From Tropicimonas marinistellae (GTDB lineage: Bacteria > Pseudomonadota > Alphaproteobacteria > Rhodobacterales > Rhodobacteraceae), in contig NZ_LNCI01000004.1 of NCBI RefSeq assembly GCF_001509585.1, positions 372,001 through 436,000 of the forward strand: DNA of 64,000 bases. The letters run 5' to 3'. Under the pieces are notes generated by a model. That model had not been told where the DNA came from. It saw nothing but the letters and a program-made list of their open reading frames with translations, and ran no database searches. The position numbers and the translations under genes are program-made. How positions within the stretch are numbered: position 1 is the stretch's first letter; every line of letters starts with the position of its first letter. Below are positions 17,428 to 26,132 of the stretch, one piece after another.

Positions 17428-18534
17428 ATGACCACCCCTTCCCTTCTGATCCTGCCCGGCGACGGCATCGGTGCAGAAGTCATGACCGAAGTTCGAAAGG
17501 TCATCGACTGGTTCGGCGCCAAGCGCGACCTTGCGTTCGACGTAACCGAGGATCTGGTCGGCGGCGCAGCCTATGACAAGCACGGCGTGCCCTTGTCGGA
17601 TGCGACCATGGCAAAGGCACAGGAAGTCGACGCCATTCTTCTCGGCGCGGTTGGTGGCCCGCAATACGACGACCTCGACTTCTCCGTGAAGCCGGAACGT
17701 GGCCTGCTGCGCCTGCGCAAGGAAATGGACCTCTACGCCAACCTGCGCCCCGCCCAGTGTTTCGACGCGCTGGCGGATTTTTCCTCCCTCAAGCGCGACG
17801 TGGTCGCCGGGCTCGATATCATGATCGTGCGCGAATTGACCTCCGGCATCTACTTCGGCGAGCCGCGCGGGATTTTCGAAGAGAACGGAGAGCGCGTAGG
17901 CCTCAACACACAGCGATACACCGAGAGCGAAATCCGGCGCGTGGCACGTTCGGCATTCGAACTGGCCAAACGGCGAAACAACAAGGTCTGCTCCATGGAG
18001 AAGGCCAACGTGATGGAATCCGGCATTCTCTGGCGCGGCGTTGTATCGGAAGTCCACGAGAACGAGTATCCGGAAGTAGAACTCTCGCATATGTATGCCG
18101 ACGCGGGCGGCATGCAGCTCTGCCGTTGGCCCAAGCAGTTTGACGTGATCGTCACCGACAACCTCTTCGGCGACCTTCTTTCGGACGTGGCAGCAATGCT
18201 CACCGGCTCGCTCGGGATGCTTCCCTCCGCCAGCCTCGGCGCGCCGATGGAAAACGGTCGGCCCAAAGCCATGTACGAGCCCGTACACGGCTCCGCACCG
18301 GACATTGCGGGCCAGGGCAAAGCCAACCCGATTGCGTGTATCCTGAGCTTCGCAATGGCGCTCCGCTATTCCTTCGACGAAGGCACGGAGGCCGACCGGC
18401 TGGAAGCCGCCGTCGAGAAAGTGCTCGCTGACGGACTGCGCACCGGCGATCTGATGGGCCCAGAAGGCGGCACGCCTGTCTCCACGTCCGAGATGGGCGA
18501 CGCAATCGTGGCTGCACTCACCAGCTCACTCTGA
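17428..18534 (+). CDS. leuB: 3-isopropylmalate dehydrogenase
   Basis: A 368-residue NAD-dependent oxidative decarboxylase converting 3-isopropylmalate to 2-ketoisocaproate precursor in leucine synthesis. Visible signatures: [12 protein letters not shown] at the N-terminus, [20 protein letters not shown], the substrate loop [16 protein letters not shown], and the metal-binding region [19 protein letters not shown]. The ATG at 17428 follows TGCGAGGAG. About 180 bases separate it from the nuclease-fold gene. Confidence 0.97.
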   Translation: MTTPSLLILPGDGIGAEVMTEVRKVIDWFGAKRDLAFDVTEDLVGGAAYDKHGVPLSDATMAKAQEVDAILLGAVGGPQYDDLDFSVKPERGLLRLRKEMDLYANLRPAQCFDALADFSSLKRDVVAGLDIMIVRELTSGIYFGEPRGIFEENGERVGLNTQRYTESEIRRVARSAFELAKRRNNKVCSMEKANVMESGILWRGVVSEVHENEYPEVELSHMYADAGGMQLCRWPKQFDVIVTDNLFGDLLSDVAAMLTGSLGMLPSASLGAPMENGRPKAMYEPVHGSAPDIAGQGKANPIACILSFAMALRYSFDEGTEADRLEAAVEKVLADGLRTGDLMGPEGGTPVSTSEMGDAIVAALTSSL

Positions 18535-18668
18535 GAGAGCATTCAGTGCCCGCCGTCTCGGCGGGCACCCGCATGTCGGCCCTCATAAGGCTCGTATGCG
18601 CTTTTCATCTCGGCGGATCGGCGGTATCGGTGAGCCACTCCCGCAACATTCTGGCCGGGCCTACCCAC

Positions 18669-19646
18669 ATGCAAAACAATACCAAAGGCGCCCTTCTGGC
18701 GCTTCTTGCCTTTGGCATCTTCTCCACGCACGACGTGCTGGTCAAATATCTCGGCGGGTCCTACTCGACCTTCCAGATCGTGTTTTTCAGCGTATTGCTG
18801 GGGTTTCCCATCGCGACGCTGATGCTGATGAATGACCGGATGGACGGCAACCTGCGCCCGCGCCACCCGTGGTGGACCGCGTTGCGCACCATTGCGTCTG
18901 TCACCGTTGCCGCTAGCGCGTTCTACGCCTTCTCCGTGCTCCCCATGGCGCAAGTCTATGCGATCCTGTTCACCTCGCCGCTCTTGATCACGCTGCTCGC
19001 AATTCCCGTGCTGGGCGAATCCGTCGGAATTCGCCGCTGGATGGCCGTCATTGTCGGCCTCTGCGGCGTGCTGATCGTCCTCAATCCCGCGTCGTCATCG
19101 TTCAACATCGGCCACGCCGCGGCGCTCACCGCTGCCTTCGGAAGCGCCCTTGCGTCGATCATCGTGCGCAAGATCGGCCACGAAGAGCGCAGCGTCGTAC
19201 TCCTGCTCTACCCGATGATGGCAAACGTCATTCTGATGGGTGTTCTTTTGGCCTTTGTGTACAAACCGATGCCGATCCGAGACTTCGGTGTCGCGGCGCT
19301 CATCGCCGTCATGGCCTTCGCGGCGACGCTGATAATAATTGCCGCGTACAAGGCGGGCGAGGCCGTTATCGTCGCCCCGATGCAATACTCGCAGATCCTC
19401 TGGGCGACGGCATACGGCTTCCTCTTCTTCGACGAGCGTCCGTCACTCAACACCGCCGTCGGGGCATCCGTAATCATCGCCAGCGGTGTCTACATCGTCA
19501 TGCGGGAGGGGCGCGGCAACACGTCGGAGAACCGCCCGGTGCTTCGCACGCGCAGCCGCTTCGACGCAGGGACCTACCTGCGCGTCGGCACGCTCCTGCG
19601 CCGTCAGGCCGCACAAGAAAAGGCGGCGGAAAACACAGAAGCATGA
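18669..19646 (+). CDS. EamA/DMT family transporter
   Basis: A 325-residue inner-membrane transporter with about ten hydrophobic helices in two EamA repeats; the first begins GALLALLAFGIFSTHDVLVK and the second near HAAALTAAFGSALASIIVRK. The C-terminal ~35 residues are Arg-rich and cytoplasmic. DMT carriers export or import small metabolites; substrate not predictable. I use the ATG at 18669, because residues encoded from the upstream GTG at 18546 are not family-like. It lies 134 bases after leuB and 52 bases before the tRNA gene. Confidence 0.85.
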   Translation: MQNNTKGALLALLAFGIFSTHDVLVKYLGGSYSTFQIVFFSVLLGFPIATLMLMNDRMDGNLRPRHPWWTALRTIASVTVAASAFYAFSVLPMAQVYAILFTSPLLITLLAIPVLGESVGIRRWMAVIVGLCGVLIVLNPASSSFNIGHAAALTAAFGSALASIIVRKIGHEERSVVLLLYPMMANVILMGVLLAFVYKPMPIRDFGVAALIAVMAFAATLIIIAAYKAGEAVIVAPMQYSQILWATAYGFLFFDERPSLNTAVGASVIIASGVYIVMREGRGNTSENRPVLRTRSRFDAGTYLRVGTLLRRQAAQEKAAENTEA

Positions 19647-19656
19647 CCGCAAACCC

Positions 19657-19683
19657 TTGCCATTACCCTGATGCTTCTGTAAT
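19657..19683 (+). promoter_or_regulatory. Possible tRNA-Pro promoter
   Basis: TTGCCA, a 15-base spacer and TGTAAT lie 16 bases before the mature tRNA 5' end. Spacing is short, so confidence is modest. Confidence 0.35.
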
Positions 19684-19698
19684 CGCCACCGTCACGGT

Positions 19699-19775
19699 CG
19701 GAGTGTAGCTCAGCCTGGTAGAGCACTGTCTTCGGGAGGCAGGGGTCGGAGGTTCGAATCCTCTCACTCCGACCA
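19699..19775 (+). tRNA. tRNA-Pro (anticodon CGG)
   Basis: A complete 77-base cloverleaf: acceptor arm CGGAGTG pairing with CACTCCG, D arm GCTC/GAGC, anticodon arm CTGTC/GGCAG with loop TTCGGGA (anticodon CGG at 19733-19735, reading CCG), T arm GGAGGTTCGAATCCTC, and an encoded 3' ACCA. The hydrogenase locus begins 126 bases downstream. Confidence 0.97.
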
Positions 19776-19901
19776 ATCGCACCAAATCGTCTACGAGACC
19801 ATTTCGGTTCGGGCCCATGGCACGACCCGTGCGCCGCCGTACTGCACAGGCTTCCGGAAGTGAGCCGGTATCGGTAAGCTGGTGGCCGGGAGGTGACGCT
19901 G

Positions 19902-21236
19902 GTGGCACGGGAGCCCGAAAGTTCGCTCATGACCGAACCCGGTCCGTTCAACGACGCTGCATGGACAGAAGTCCTGCAGGCCGTGGACAGAACCTATTCG
20001 GAACTGGTGGGGTACCAGGAACAGCTCGAAACGCGAAACAACGAGCTTCAGGCTCTGCGGCTCGTTCTTGCTTCGATCCTGAACTCGGTCACCGATTTTC
20101 TCGTCGTGATTTCGCGCGACGGCCGGATCGAGGAGGCCAGCACATCGTTCCTCGCGGCGCTACAGGTGAACAAGGCTACGTTGCTTGAAACACGGGTTGT
20201 CGATTGTGTCGTTTCCAGCGATCGCCAGGCCCTGAGCGATGCCCTTGCACAAGTGACCCGCGGGCGCCAGGACGCCACCCTGGAGGTGCGCCTGGAGACG
20301 CCCACCGGCGACGACCCGGTGGAAATGCGGATCGCCCCGCGCCTAGACCGGCGCCGCAAGCAGGTGGGGGCCGTCCTGACCGGCCGGCCACTGGGAGAGT
20401 TGCGCCGCGCCTACTCCGAACTGGAGGAAAGTCACCGGGCGTTGCAGGACACACAATCTCAACTCGTCCGCAATGAGAAGCTCGCGTCACTCGGCCGATT
20501 GCTGGCTGGGGTCGCGCATGAACTGAACAACCCGATCAGCTTCGTTTACGCGAATGCCCACGCTCTGGAGAAATACGCGAGCCGATTCGAGACCTATTTC
20601 GAGCGTGTCCAGAACGGTGCCTCGCGGGACGAATTGATCGCGCTACGCCGCGAACTTCGCCTCGACCGCGAGATGAAGAATCTCCGGACCGCCGTCGACG
20701 GCGCTCGCGACGGGGCCGAACGTGTGCGCGATATCGTGGAAGATCTCCGTAGGCTGTCGGCGGATGGGTCCGGCGAAATGACCCGGTTCGATCTGGTGGA
20801 GACCTCACGGGTCGCGGCCGATTGGGTCGACCGTGGCACCAAGTCCGGCGTGAAGCTGATCTACGAGGGGCCGGGCCAGCTCATGGTATCCGGCCGCCCC
20901 GGGCACATCCAACAGGTGGTCATGAATCTGGTCCAGAACGCCGTGGATGCCGTTGCGGAGACCGAGGCGCCAGAGATCCGAATCTCGCATCGGCTGGAGG
21001 GCGAACGGGTGGTTCTGGAAGTGTCTGACAATGGTCCCGGCGTATCGCCGGAGCTGGCCGCAGCGATCTTTGACCCGTTCTTCACCACCAAGGATGTGGG
21101 CAGCGGCACCGGGCTCGGGCTGTCTATCAGCCACAAGATCGCCGAGGAGCACGGCGGCACGCTTCGGCTATGCGAACAGGTTCCGAACGGCGCCTGCTTC
21201 CGGCTCGAACTTCCTGCAGTGGGCCAGCGCCCGTGA
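19902..21236 (+). CDS. hupT: Sensor histidine kinase HupT
   Basis: A 444-residue soluble histidine kinase that, with the HupUV H2 sensor, controls HupR. No membrane segments. A PAS-like domain occupies about residues 55-165 (NSVTDFLVVISRDGRIEEA), a short coiled coil follows, then the dimerisation/H-box GVAHELNNP with His206, N-box VVMNLVQNAVDA, G1 box VSDNGPG, F-box FDPFFTTK and G2 box GSGTGLGLS. I prefer GTG 19902 because GGGAGGTG precedes it by about 8 bases; ATG 19929 is possible. Its TGA overlaps the hupU GTG by 4 bases. In Rhodobacter-type systems HupT phosphorylates HupR in the absence of H2, which turns hydrogenase expression off. Confidence 0.92.
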   Translation: MAREPESSLMTEPGPFNDAAWTEVLQAVDRTYSELVGYQEQLETRNNELQALRLVLASILNSVTDFLVVISRDGRIEEASTSFLAALQVNKATLLETRVVDCVVSSDRQALSDALAQVTRGRQDATLEVRLETPTGDDPVEMRIAPRLDRRRKQVGAVLTGRPLGELRRAYSELEESHRALQDTQSQLVRNEKLASLGRLLAGVAHELNNPISFVYANAHALEKYASRFETYFERVQNGASRDELIALRRELRLDREMKNLRTAVDGARDGAERVRDIVEDLRRLSADGSGEMTRFDLVETSRVAADWVDRGTKSGVKLIYEGPGQLMVSGRPGHIQQVVMNLVQNAVDAVAETEAPEIRISHRLEGERVVLEVSDNGPGVSPELAAAIFDPFFTTKDVGSGTGLGLSISHKIAEEHGGTLRLCEQVPNGACFRLELPAVGQRP

Positions 21237-22225
21237 ACGTTCTATGGCTGCAATCGGCCGGCTGCGGCGGGTGCACGATGTCGCTGCTCTGCGCCGAAGA
21301 TCCAAACCTCTTGGACACGTTCGACGCCAACGGGCTTACCTTCCTGTGGCACCCGGCGCTCAGCATCGAGACCGGAGCCGAGGTGCGGCGTCTGCTGGAA
21401 CGCTGCCTCTCAGGCGAACAGAGACTCGACATCCTGTGTGTGGAAGGGTCTATCCCGCGCGGACCGAGGGGAACGGGGCGCTACCACATGCTGGCTGGCA
21501 CTGGCCGGCCAATGCTGGATTGGGTCCGGGAGCTTGCGGCCGTCGCGCACCACGTTGTCGCCGTCGGCACCTGCGCGACCTACGGCGGGGTCACCACGGC
21601 CGGTGAGAACCCGTCCGACAGTGTCGGACTGCAGTACGACGGCAGCCATGCGGGCGGTGTACTGCCAGAAGCGTTCCGATCCGGCTCGGGCTTGCCGGTG
21701 ATCAACGTCGCCGGCTGCCCCACTCATCCTGGCTGGGTGGTCGAAACACTGCTGATGCTGGAAAACGGCGTGCTTGACCAAGACCAAATCGACCCGTTGG
21801 CACGACCGCGCTTCTATGCGGACCATCTGGTACATCACGCCTGCCCCAAGAACGAGTACTATGAATACAAGGCCAGCGCCGAGCGACTTTCCGATCTTGG
21901 TTGCATGATGGAGAACCTCGGCTGCGTCGGAACGCAGGCTGTGGGCGATTGCAACATTCGTCCATGGAACGGCGAAGGGAGTTGCACACGCGCCGGCTAT
22001 CCCTGCATCAATTGCACAGCTCCGGAGTTCGAGGAGCCGCACCACGCATTCACCGAGACACCGAAGTTTGCCGGAATCCCGGTGGGATTGCCGACGGACA
22101 TGCCAAAGGCCTGGTTCATGGCGCTCGCCTCGCTCTCCAAGGCCGCGACGCCGAAGCGGATCGGCACCAACGCCACATCGGACCGCATTCGCATTCCGCC
22201 ACAACCGAAGGCGAAGAAACCGTGA
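21233..22225 (+). CDS. hupU: Regulatory (H2-sensing) hydrogenase small subunit HupU/HoxB
   Basis: A 330-residue cytoplasmic Fe-S subunit of the sensory [NiFe]-hydrogenase. It starts with GTG overlapping the hupT stop (GTGA). Unlike HupS it has no twin-arginine leader: the proximal-cluster motif AGCGGCTMS is at residues 9-17. That motif and GTCATYGG show the standard four-ligand proximal site, not the six-Cys variant of HupS. Further cysteines (CPKNEYYEY, LGCMMENLGCVG, CNIRPWNGEGSC, YPCINCTAPEF) supply the medial and distal clusters. Known role: with HupV it detects H2 and passes the signal to HupT. GTGA overlap with hupV. Confidence 0.95.
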   Translation: MNVLWLQSAGCGGCTMSLLCAEDPNLLDTFDANGLTFLWHPALSIETGAEVRRLLERCLSGEQRLDILCVEGSIPRGPRGTGRYHMLAGTGRPMLDWVRELAAVAHHVVAVGTCATYGGVTTAGENPSDSVGLQYDGSHAGGVLPEAFRSGSGLPVINVAGCPTHPGWVVETLLMLENGVLDQDQIDPLARPRFYADHLVHHACPKNEYYEYKASAERLSDLGCMMENLGCVGTQAVGDCNIRPWNGEGSCTRAGYPCINCTAPEFEEPHHAFTETPKFAGIPVGLPTDMPKAWFMALASLSKAATPKRIGTNATSDRIRIPPQPKAKKP

Positions 22226-23652
22226 ATGGCACACGCCTGCTCGTCGGCCCTTTCAACCGCGTCGAGGGGGATTTGGAAATCCGCCTCGATGTCGAAGACG
22301 GACAAGTCTCAGCAGCCTACGTGAACTCACCGCTGTATCGCGGCTTCGAACGGATGCTGCTCGACAAGGACCCGCGCGATGCGCTGACACTCACGCCGCG
22401 GATCTGTGGAATCTGCTCCATCAGCCAATCGGTCGCTGCCGCTGCAGCGCTCGGCGACGCGGCAGGTTTACCTGCGGCACCGCAAGGGGCCCTTGTGACC
22501 CAATTGCTGCACGCGGTGGAGAACGTTTCCGACCATATTACGCACTTTAACCTGTTCTTCATGCCGGATTTCACCCGGCCGGTTTATGCGCCTCACGCGT
22601 GGCGTGACGAGGCGGTAGAGAGGTTTGCCGCGCTCAAAGGCTCTGCGCAGCACGCGGCCATCGACGCTCGTGCGAAACTGATGCACATCACCGGCCTTCT
22701 CGCAGGTAAATGGCCGCACACGTTGGCGATCCAGCCCGGCGGCGCAACAAAGGCCCCGACCCAGAGGGACCGCACGCGCATCCTTCTCAGCCTGCGGGCG
22801 TTCCGAAAATACCTAGAAACGCACCTCTTCGGAGCGCCGGTGGAATCGGTCGCGGACCTCGGCAATGCGGACGCGTTGATGGCCTGGGAGAGGGGCGATC
22901 TCGGGTTCTTCTTGCGCATAGCCACCGATCTCGGCCTGGACGGCCTCGGACGCGGCTGTGGCCGATACCTCTCCTTCGGTGCCTATCCGGGAGCCGATGG
23001 ACCGCTCTTCGCCCGGGGCGTTTGGGTCGACGGCGCGGCCGAACCGCTCGACACCTCGGCTATCGCGGAGGACCTTTCGCACGCCTGGATGTTGGGTCCG
23101 ACGGCCCATCCCACCGCTGGCGAGACGCTCCCCGACGAAGAAATGCGTGAGAGCGCCTACAGCTGGTGCAAGGCACCGCGGCTCGGTGGCGAGATCGCCG
23201 AAACGGGTGCGCTTGCCCGTCAAGTCGTCGATGGCCATCCGCTTGCGCTAGAACTCGCCCAATCGGGTGGCGTTCTGGCCCGCGTGGCCGGCCGGCTGCT
23301 GGAAGTCGCCCGCACCCAGATCGCCATGGAGCGTTGGGCCTCGGCGCTCCGCCCTGAAGAACCGTTCATGCATCACGTCGACTTGCCGAAATCAGCGAGC
23401 GGCGCGGGATTGGTCGAGGCCGCGCGCGGAGCGCTAGGCCATTGGTTGCGGATCGAGGACGGGCGCATTGGCGCCTATCAGATCATCGCGCCGACGACGT
23501 GGAACTTCAGCCCGCGAGATGCATCGGATCAAGCCGGCCCCGTGGAGCAGGCACTTGTCGGCGCCGAGGTACGACCGGGCGAGGATTCGCCCGTCGCCGT
23601 GCAGCATATCGTGCGCAGCTTCGATCCCTGCATGGTCTGCACGGTGCATTGA
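22222..23652 (+). CDS. hupV: Regulatory (H2-sensing) hydrogenase large subunit HupV/HoxC
   Basis: A 476-residue NiFe-centre subunit of the H2 sensor. The N-terminal L1 motif RICGICSISQS gives ligands Cys62 and Cys65, and the C-terminal motif DPCMVCTVH gives Cys470 and Cys473. The protein ends exactly at the final His, so there is no C-terminal extension for a maturation protease to remove; this is the known hallmark of sensory hydrogenases and contrasts with HupL. It starts with GTG overlapping hupU by 4 bases and shares one base with hypF (TGATG). Confidence 0.95.
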   Translation: MNGTRLLVGPFNRVEGDLEIRLDVEDGQVSAAYVNSPLYRGFERMLLDKDPRDALTLTPRICGICSISQSVAAAAALGDAAGLPAAPQGALVTQLLHAVENVSDHITHFNLFFMPDFTRPVYAPHAWRDEAVERFAALKGSAQHAAIDARAKLMHITGLLAGKWPHTLAIQPGGATKAPTQRDRTRILLSLRAFRKYLETHLFGAPVESVADLGNADALMAWERGDLGFFLRIATDLGLDGLGRGCGRYLSFGAYPGADGPLFARGVWVDGAAEPLDTSAIAEDLSHAWMLGPTAHPTAGETLPDEEMRESAYSWCKAPRLGGEIAETGALARQVVDGHPLALELAQSGGVLARVAGRLLEVARTQIAMERWASALRPEEPFMHHVDLPKSASGAGLVEAARGALGHWLRIEDGRIGAYQIIAPTTWNFSPRDASDQAGPVEQALVGAEVRPGEDSPVAVQHIVRSFDPCMVCTVH

Positions 23653-25922
23653 TGATTGCGGGCCGCCGGATCCGCGTGCGCGGCCAGGTTCAGGGCGTCG
23701 GGTTTCGCCCGTTCGTCTGGCAACTGGCCCGCGCGCTCGGCTTGCGCGGCGACGTGGTGAACGACCCCGACGGCGTGTTGATCCGGGCCTGCGGCGGCGA
23801 TCTTGACACATTCGAGGAGCGCCTGTCAGCCGATGCCCCTAAACTCGCCCGTGTCGACCTGGTCGAAAGCGCACCGCTGAGCTTCGATCCGCCACCGGAT
23901 TTCCGTATCGCAGCCTCCGAAGGCGCAGGGGCGCGCACTCGCGTCACGCCCGATGCCGCGACCTGCCCCGATTGCTTGCGCGAGATCCGGAACCCGGATG
24001 ACCGGCGTCATGGCTATGCCTTTGCCAATTGCACACACTGCGGCCCCCGTTTCACCATACTGAAAGGGCTGCCCTATGACCGTTCGCAAACCTCCATGGC
24101 CGCCTTCGAGATGTGCCCCGCCTGCGCGGCGGAATACGCCGATCCCCTGGACCGCCGGTTCCACGCCCAGCCCGTCGCCTGTGCGGAATGCGGTCCACGC
24201 CTGTGGTTCGAACAGGATGGGAGGGAAAGGCCCGGTGATGCTATAGCCCTCGCGGCCCGCCTGCTGGGAGAGGGTGGTATCGTTGCCGTCAAGGGACTGG
24301 GTGGCTTCCACCTCGCCTGCGACGCCACCGACCCGACCGCGCTGGACCGCCTTCGAACGCGCAAGCGCCGCCCCACCAAGCCTTTCGCGCTGATGGGTAC
24401 CGAAGAGATGATCTCGCGTCATGCGGCCCTCTCAGAGGCCGAGCGCGCCCGGCTCCACGACCCCGCCGCACCGATCCTGCTCTTGAAGCAGCAAGGCACC
24501 GCTTTGCCGCAGGCCGTTGCGCCGGGGCAGACAACGCTCGGCTGGATGCTGCCCTACACGCCACTCCATCACCTGTTGTTAGACGCGTTTGGGGGCCCGT
24601 TGGTAATGACGTCCGGCAATCTCTCCGGCGAGCCGCAGGTGACTGGCAACAGCGCCGCCCGGGAGAAACTCGCCGAATTCGCAGACGCTTTCCTGATGCA
24701 TGATCGCGAGATCCTCCGCCGATTGGACGATGGCGTAGAGAGACTGACGCCGCAGGGGCCGATGATCCTGCGGCGTGCGCGTGGCCAGGTACCCGGCACG
24801 CTGCCGTTGCCACCCGGTTTCGAAGAGGCGCCCCAGATTACTGCGTACGGTGGCCAGATGAAGGGCGCGATCTGCCTGATCAAGGACGGCCAGGCGCTGC
24901 TCTCGCACCATCTGGGCGATCTTGACGACGCGCTGACATGGGACGCCTTCTTGCAAGCGGAGGCAGATTACACTGCGCTGTGCGACCACGCGCCAGCGGG
25001 GTTTGCCTGCGACCTGCATCCGGAGTTTCGAACCTCGCAACACGCACGCGACAAGGTGGGCGCGCGACCATTGATCGAGGTACAGCACCACCATGCCCAT
25101 CTCGCATCCTGCCTGGCCGAGAATGGCTGGCCGCGCGACGGCGGGCGCGTTGCCGGGATCATCCTCGATGGCCTCGGTCTTGGCCCAGACGGTACGGTCT
25201 GGGGTGGCGAGGTGCTACTTGGCGACTACTCCGGTTTCGACCGCCGAGCCTGGCTAAAGCCTGCGCCACTGATTGGAGGAGATGCCGCAAATCGTGAGCC
25301 GTGGCGAAATGCGCTGGTACGGCTTGACGCGGTGGGGCTTGGGCACGTGGCCGACGAGCTCTTCGCGGACGCGCCAGTGACCCTCGCACGAAAGGCCGTG
25401 ATCGCGGGGCTGAATGCGCCGCTCTCCTCCTCCGCCGGGCGACTCTTCGATGCGGTGGCCGCCATTCTCGGGATTTGTCCCGAGAAGCAGAGTTACGAGG
25501 GAGAGGCCGCAATGCGGCTGGAGGCGTTGGCCACGCAAGGGAGGGACCATCCGGGATACGGCTACGACCGGGACGGGGGGGAGTTCGATCCGGCCGCCAT
25601 GTTTCATTGCTTGCTCGACGATCTTCGGGCCCTCGAGACCGGCCGTCAGAGCGTGGAAGACATTGCTCTGCGATTTCACGCCGGATTGGCGCGCACCTTC
25701 GCTTCGGCGGCCCGGCACCTCCTGGACGCGGGCGAGGCTCAGGCAGTTGCCCTCTCCGGTGGGTGCTTCCAAAATGCTCTGCTCCTCGATTTGACCCTTC
25801 GTTGGCTGGGCGATGTACCCGTGCTCCTGCATCACAAGGTCCCCGCCAACGACGGTGGATTGGCGCTTGGTCAGGCGTTGGTGGCGGCTGACCACATTCT
25901 TCGGATGGCGGAAAGCGGTTAA
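23652..25922 (+). CDS. hypF: Carbamoyltransferase HypF
   Basis: A 756-residue hydrogenase maturation factor that makes carbamoyl-adenylate from carbamoyl phosphate and transfers the carbamoyl group to HypE, the source of the CN ligands. Domains in order: acylphosphatase-like (VRGQVQGVGFRPFVWQL, residues 9-25), two CxxC-x18-CxxC zinc fingers from Cys105 (CPDCLREI to CTHCG; CPACAAEY to CAECG), a YrdC-like domain (VKGLGGFHLACDA, TSGNLSGEP) and a C-terminal Kae1-like domain with VQHHHAHLASCLAE and ALSGGCFQNALL. Length matches the family. ATG overlaps the hupV stop by 1 base, so hupTUV-hypF form one translational unit. Confidence 0.96.
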   Translation: MIAGRRIRVRGQVQGVGFRPFVWQLARALGLRGDVVNDPDGVLIRACGGDLDTFEERLSADAPKLARVDLVESAPLSFDPPPDFRIAASEGAGARTRVTPDAATCPDCLREIRNPDDRRHGYAFANCTHCGPRFTILKGLPYDRSQTSMAAFEMCPACAAEYADPLDRRFHAQPVACAECGPRLWFEQDGRERPGDAIALAARLLGEGGIVAVKGLGGFHLACDATDPTALDRLRTRKRRPTKPFALMGTEEMISRHAALSEAERARLHDPAAPILLLKQQGTALPQAVAPGQTTLGWMLPYTPLHHLLLDAFGGPLVMTSGNLSGEPQVTGNSAAREKLAEFADAFLMHDREILRRLDDGVERLTPQGPMILRRARGQVPGTLPLPPGFEEAPQITAYGGQMKGAICLIKDGQALLSHHLGDLDDALTWDAFLQAEADYTALCDHAPAGFACDLHPEFRTSQHARDKVGARPLIEVQHHHAHLASCLAENGWPRDGGRVAGIILDGLGLGPDGTVWGGEVLLGDYSGFDRRAWLKPAPLIGGDAANREPWRNALVRLDAVGLGHVADELFADAPVTLARKAVIAGLNAPLSSSAGRLFDAVAAILGICPEKQSYEGEAAMRLEALATQGRDHPGYGYDRDGGEFDPAAMFHCLLDDLRALETGRQSVEDIALRFHAGLARTFASAARHLLDAGEAQAVALSGGCFQNALLLDLTLRWLGDVPVLLHHKVPANDGGLALGQALVAADHILRMAESG

Positions 25923-26132
25923 CCGGCTCCGCGAATGGCCGGTAACCGCCCATCCGGCTGGGATGCACCACTCGGCAACCGGATAGCCTCCAATCCAATG
26001 AAAACACGGCGATTTTTACTGCAGGGGCCGGCACGCCGGTTTTGTTGGAATACCTGAGCTTAGGCGGTTTCCCTAAGATGGAAGGGGTCCTGGAACGGCC
26101 TCGTCCCAAAGCACCTGGAGGGAGGGCCAGCC
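25923..26132. promoter_or_regulatory. hupSLC upstream region
   Basis: This 210-base gap is the only sizeable break between hypF and hupS, so the structural-gene promoter and HupR target are expected here or in the end of hypF. A short inverted repeat CCGGC-AC-GCCGG followed by TTTTG lies at 26028-26044. GGAGGGAGGG precedes the hupS start. I found no convincing sigma54 element (see rejected items) and no TTG-N5-CAA site of the kind described for HupR. Confidence 0.45.

Noticed and set aside
25923-26132. GGCAC near 26030 as a sigma54 (-24/-12) promoter for hupS
   Set aside because: The required GC about 12 bases after the GG is absent (TT at that place), and HupR lacks GAFTGA, so RpoN control is unlikely.
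25770-26132. TTG-N5-CAA HupR binding site upstream of hupS
   Set aside because: I read through the end of hypF and the intergenic region and found no exact match; the site may differ in this species.
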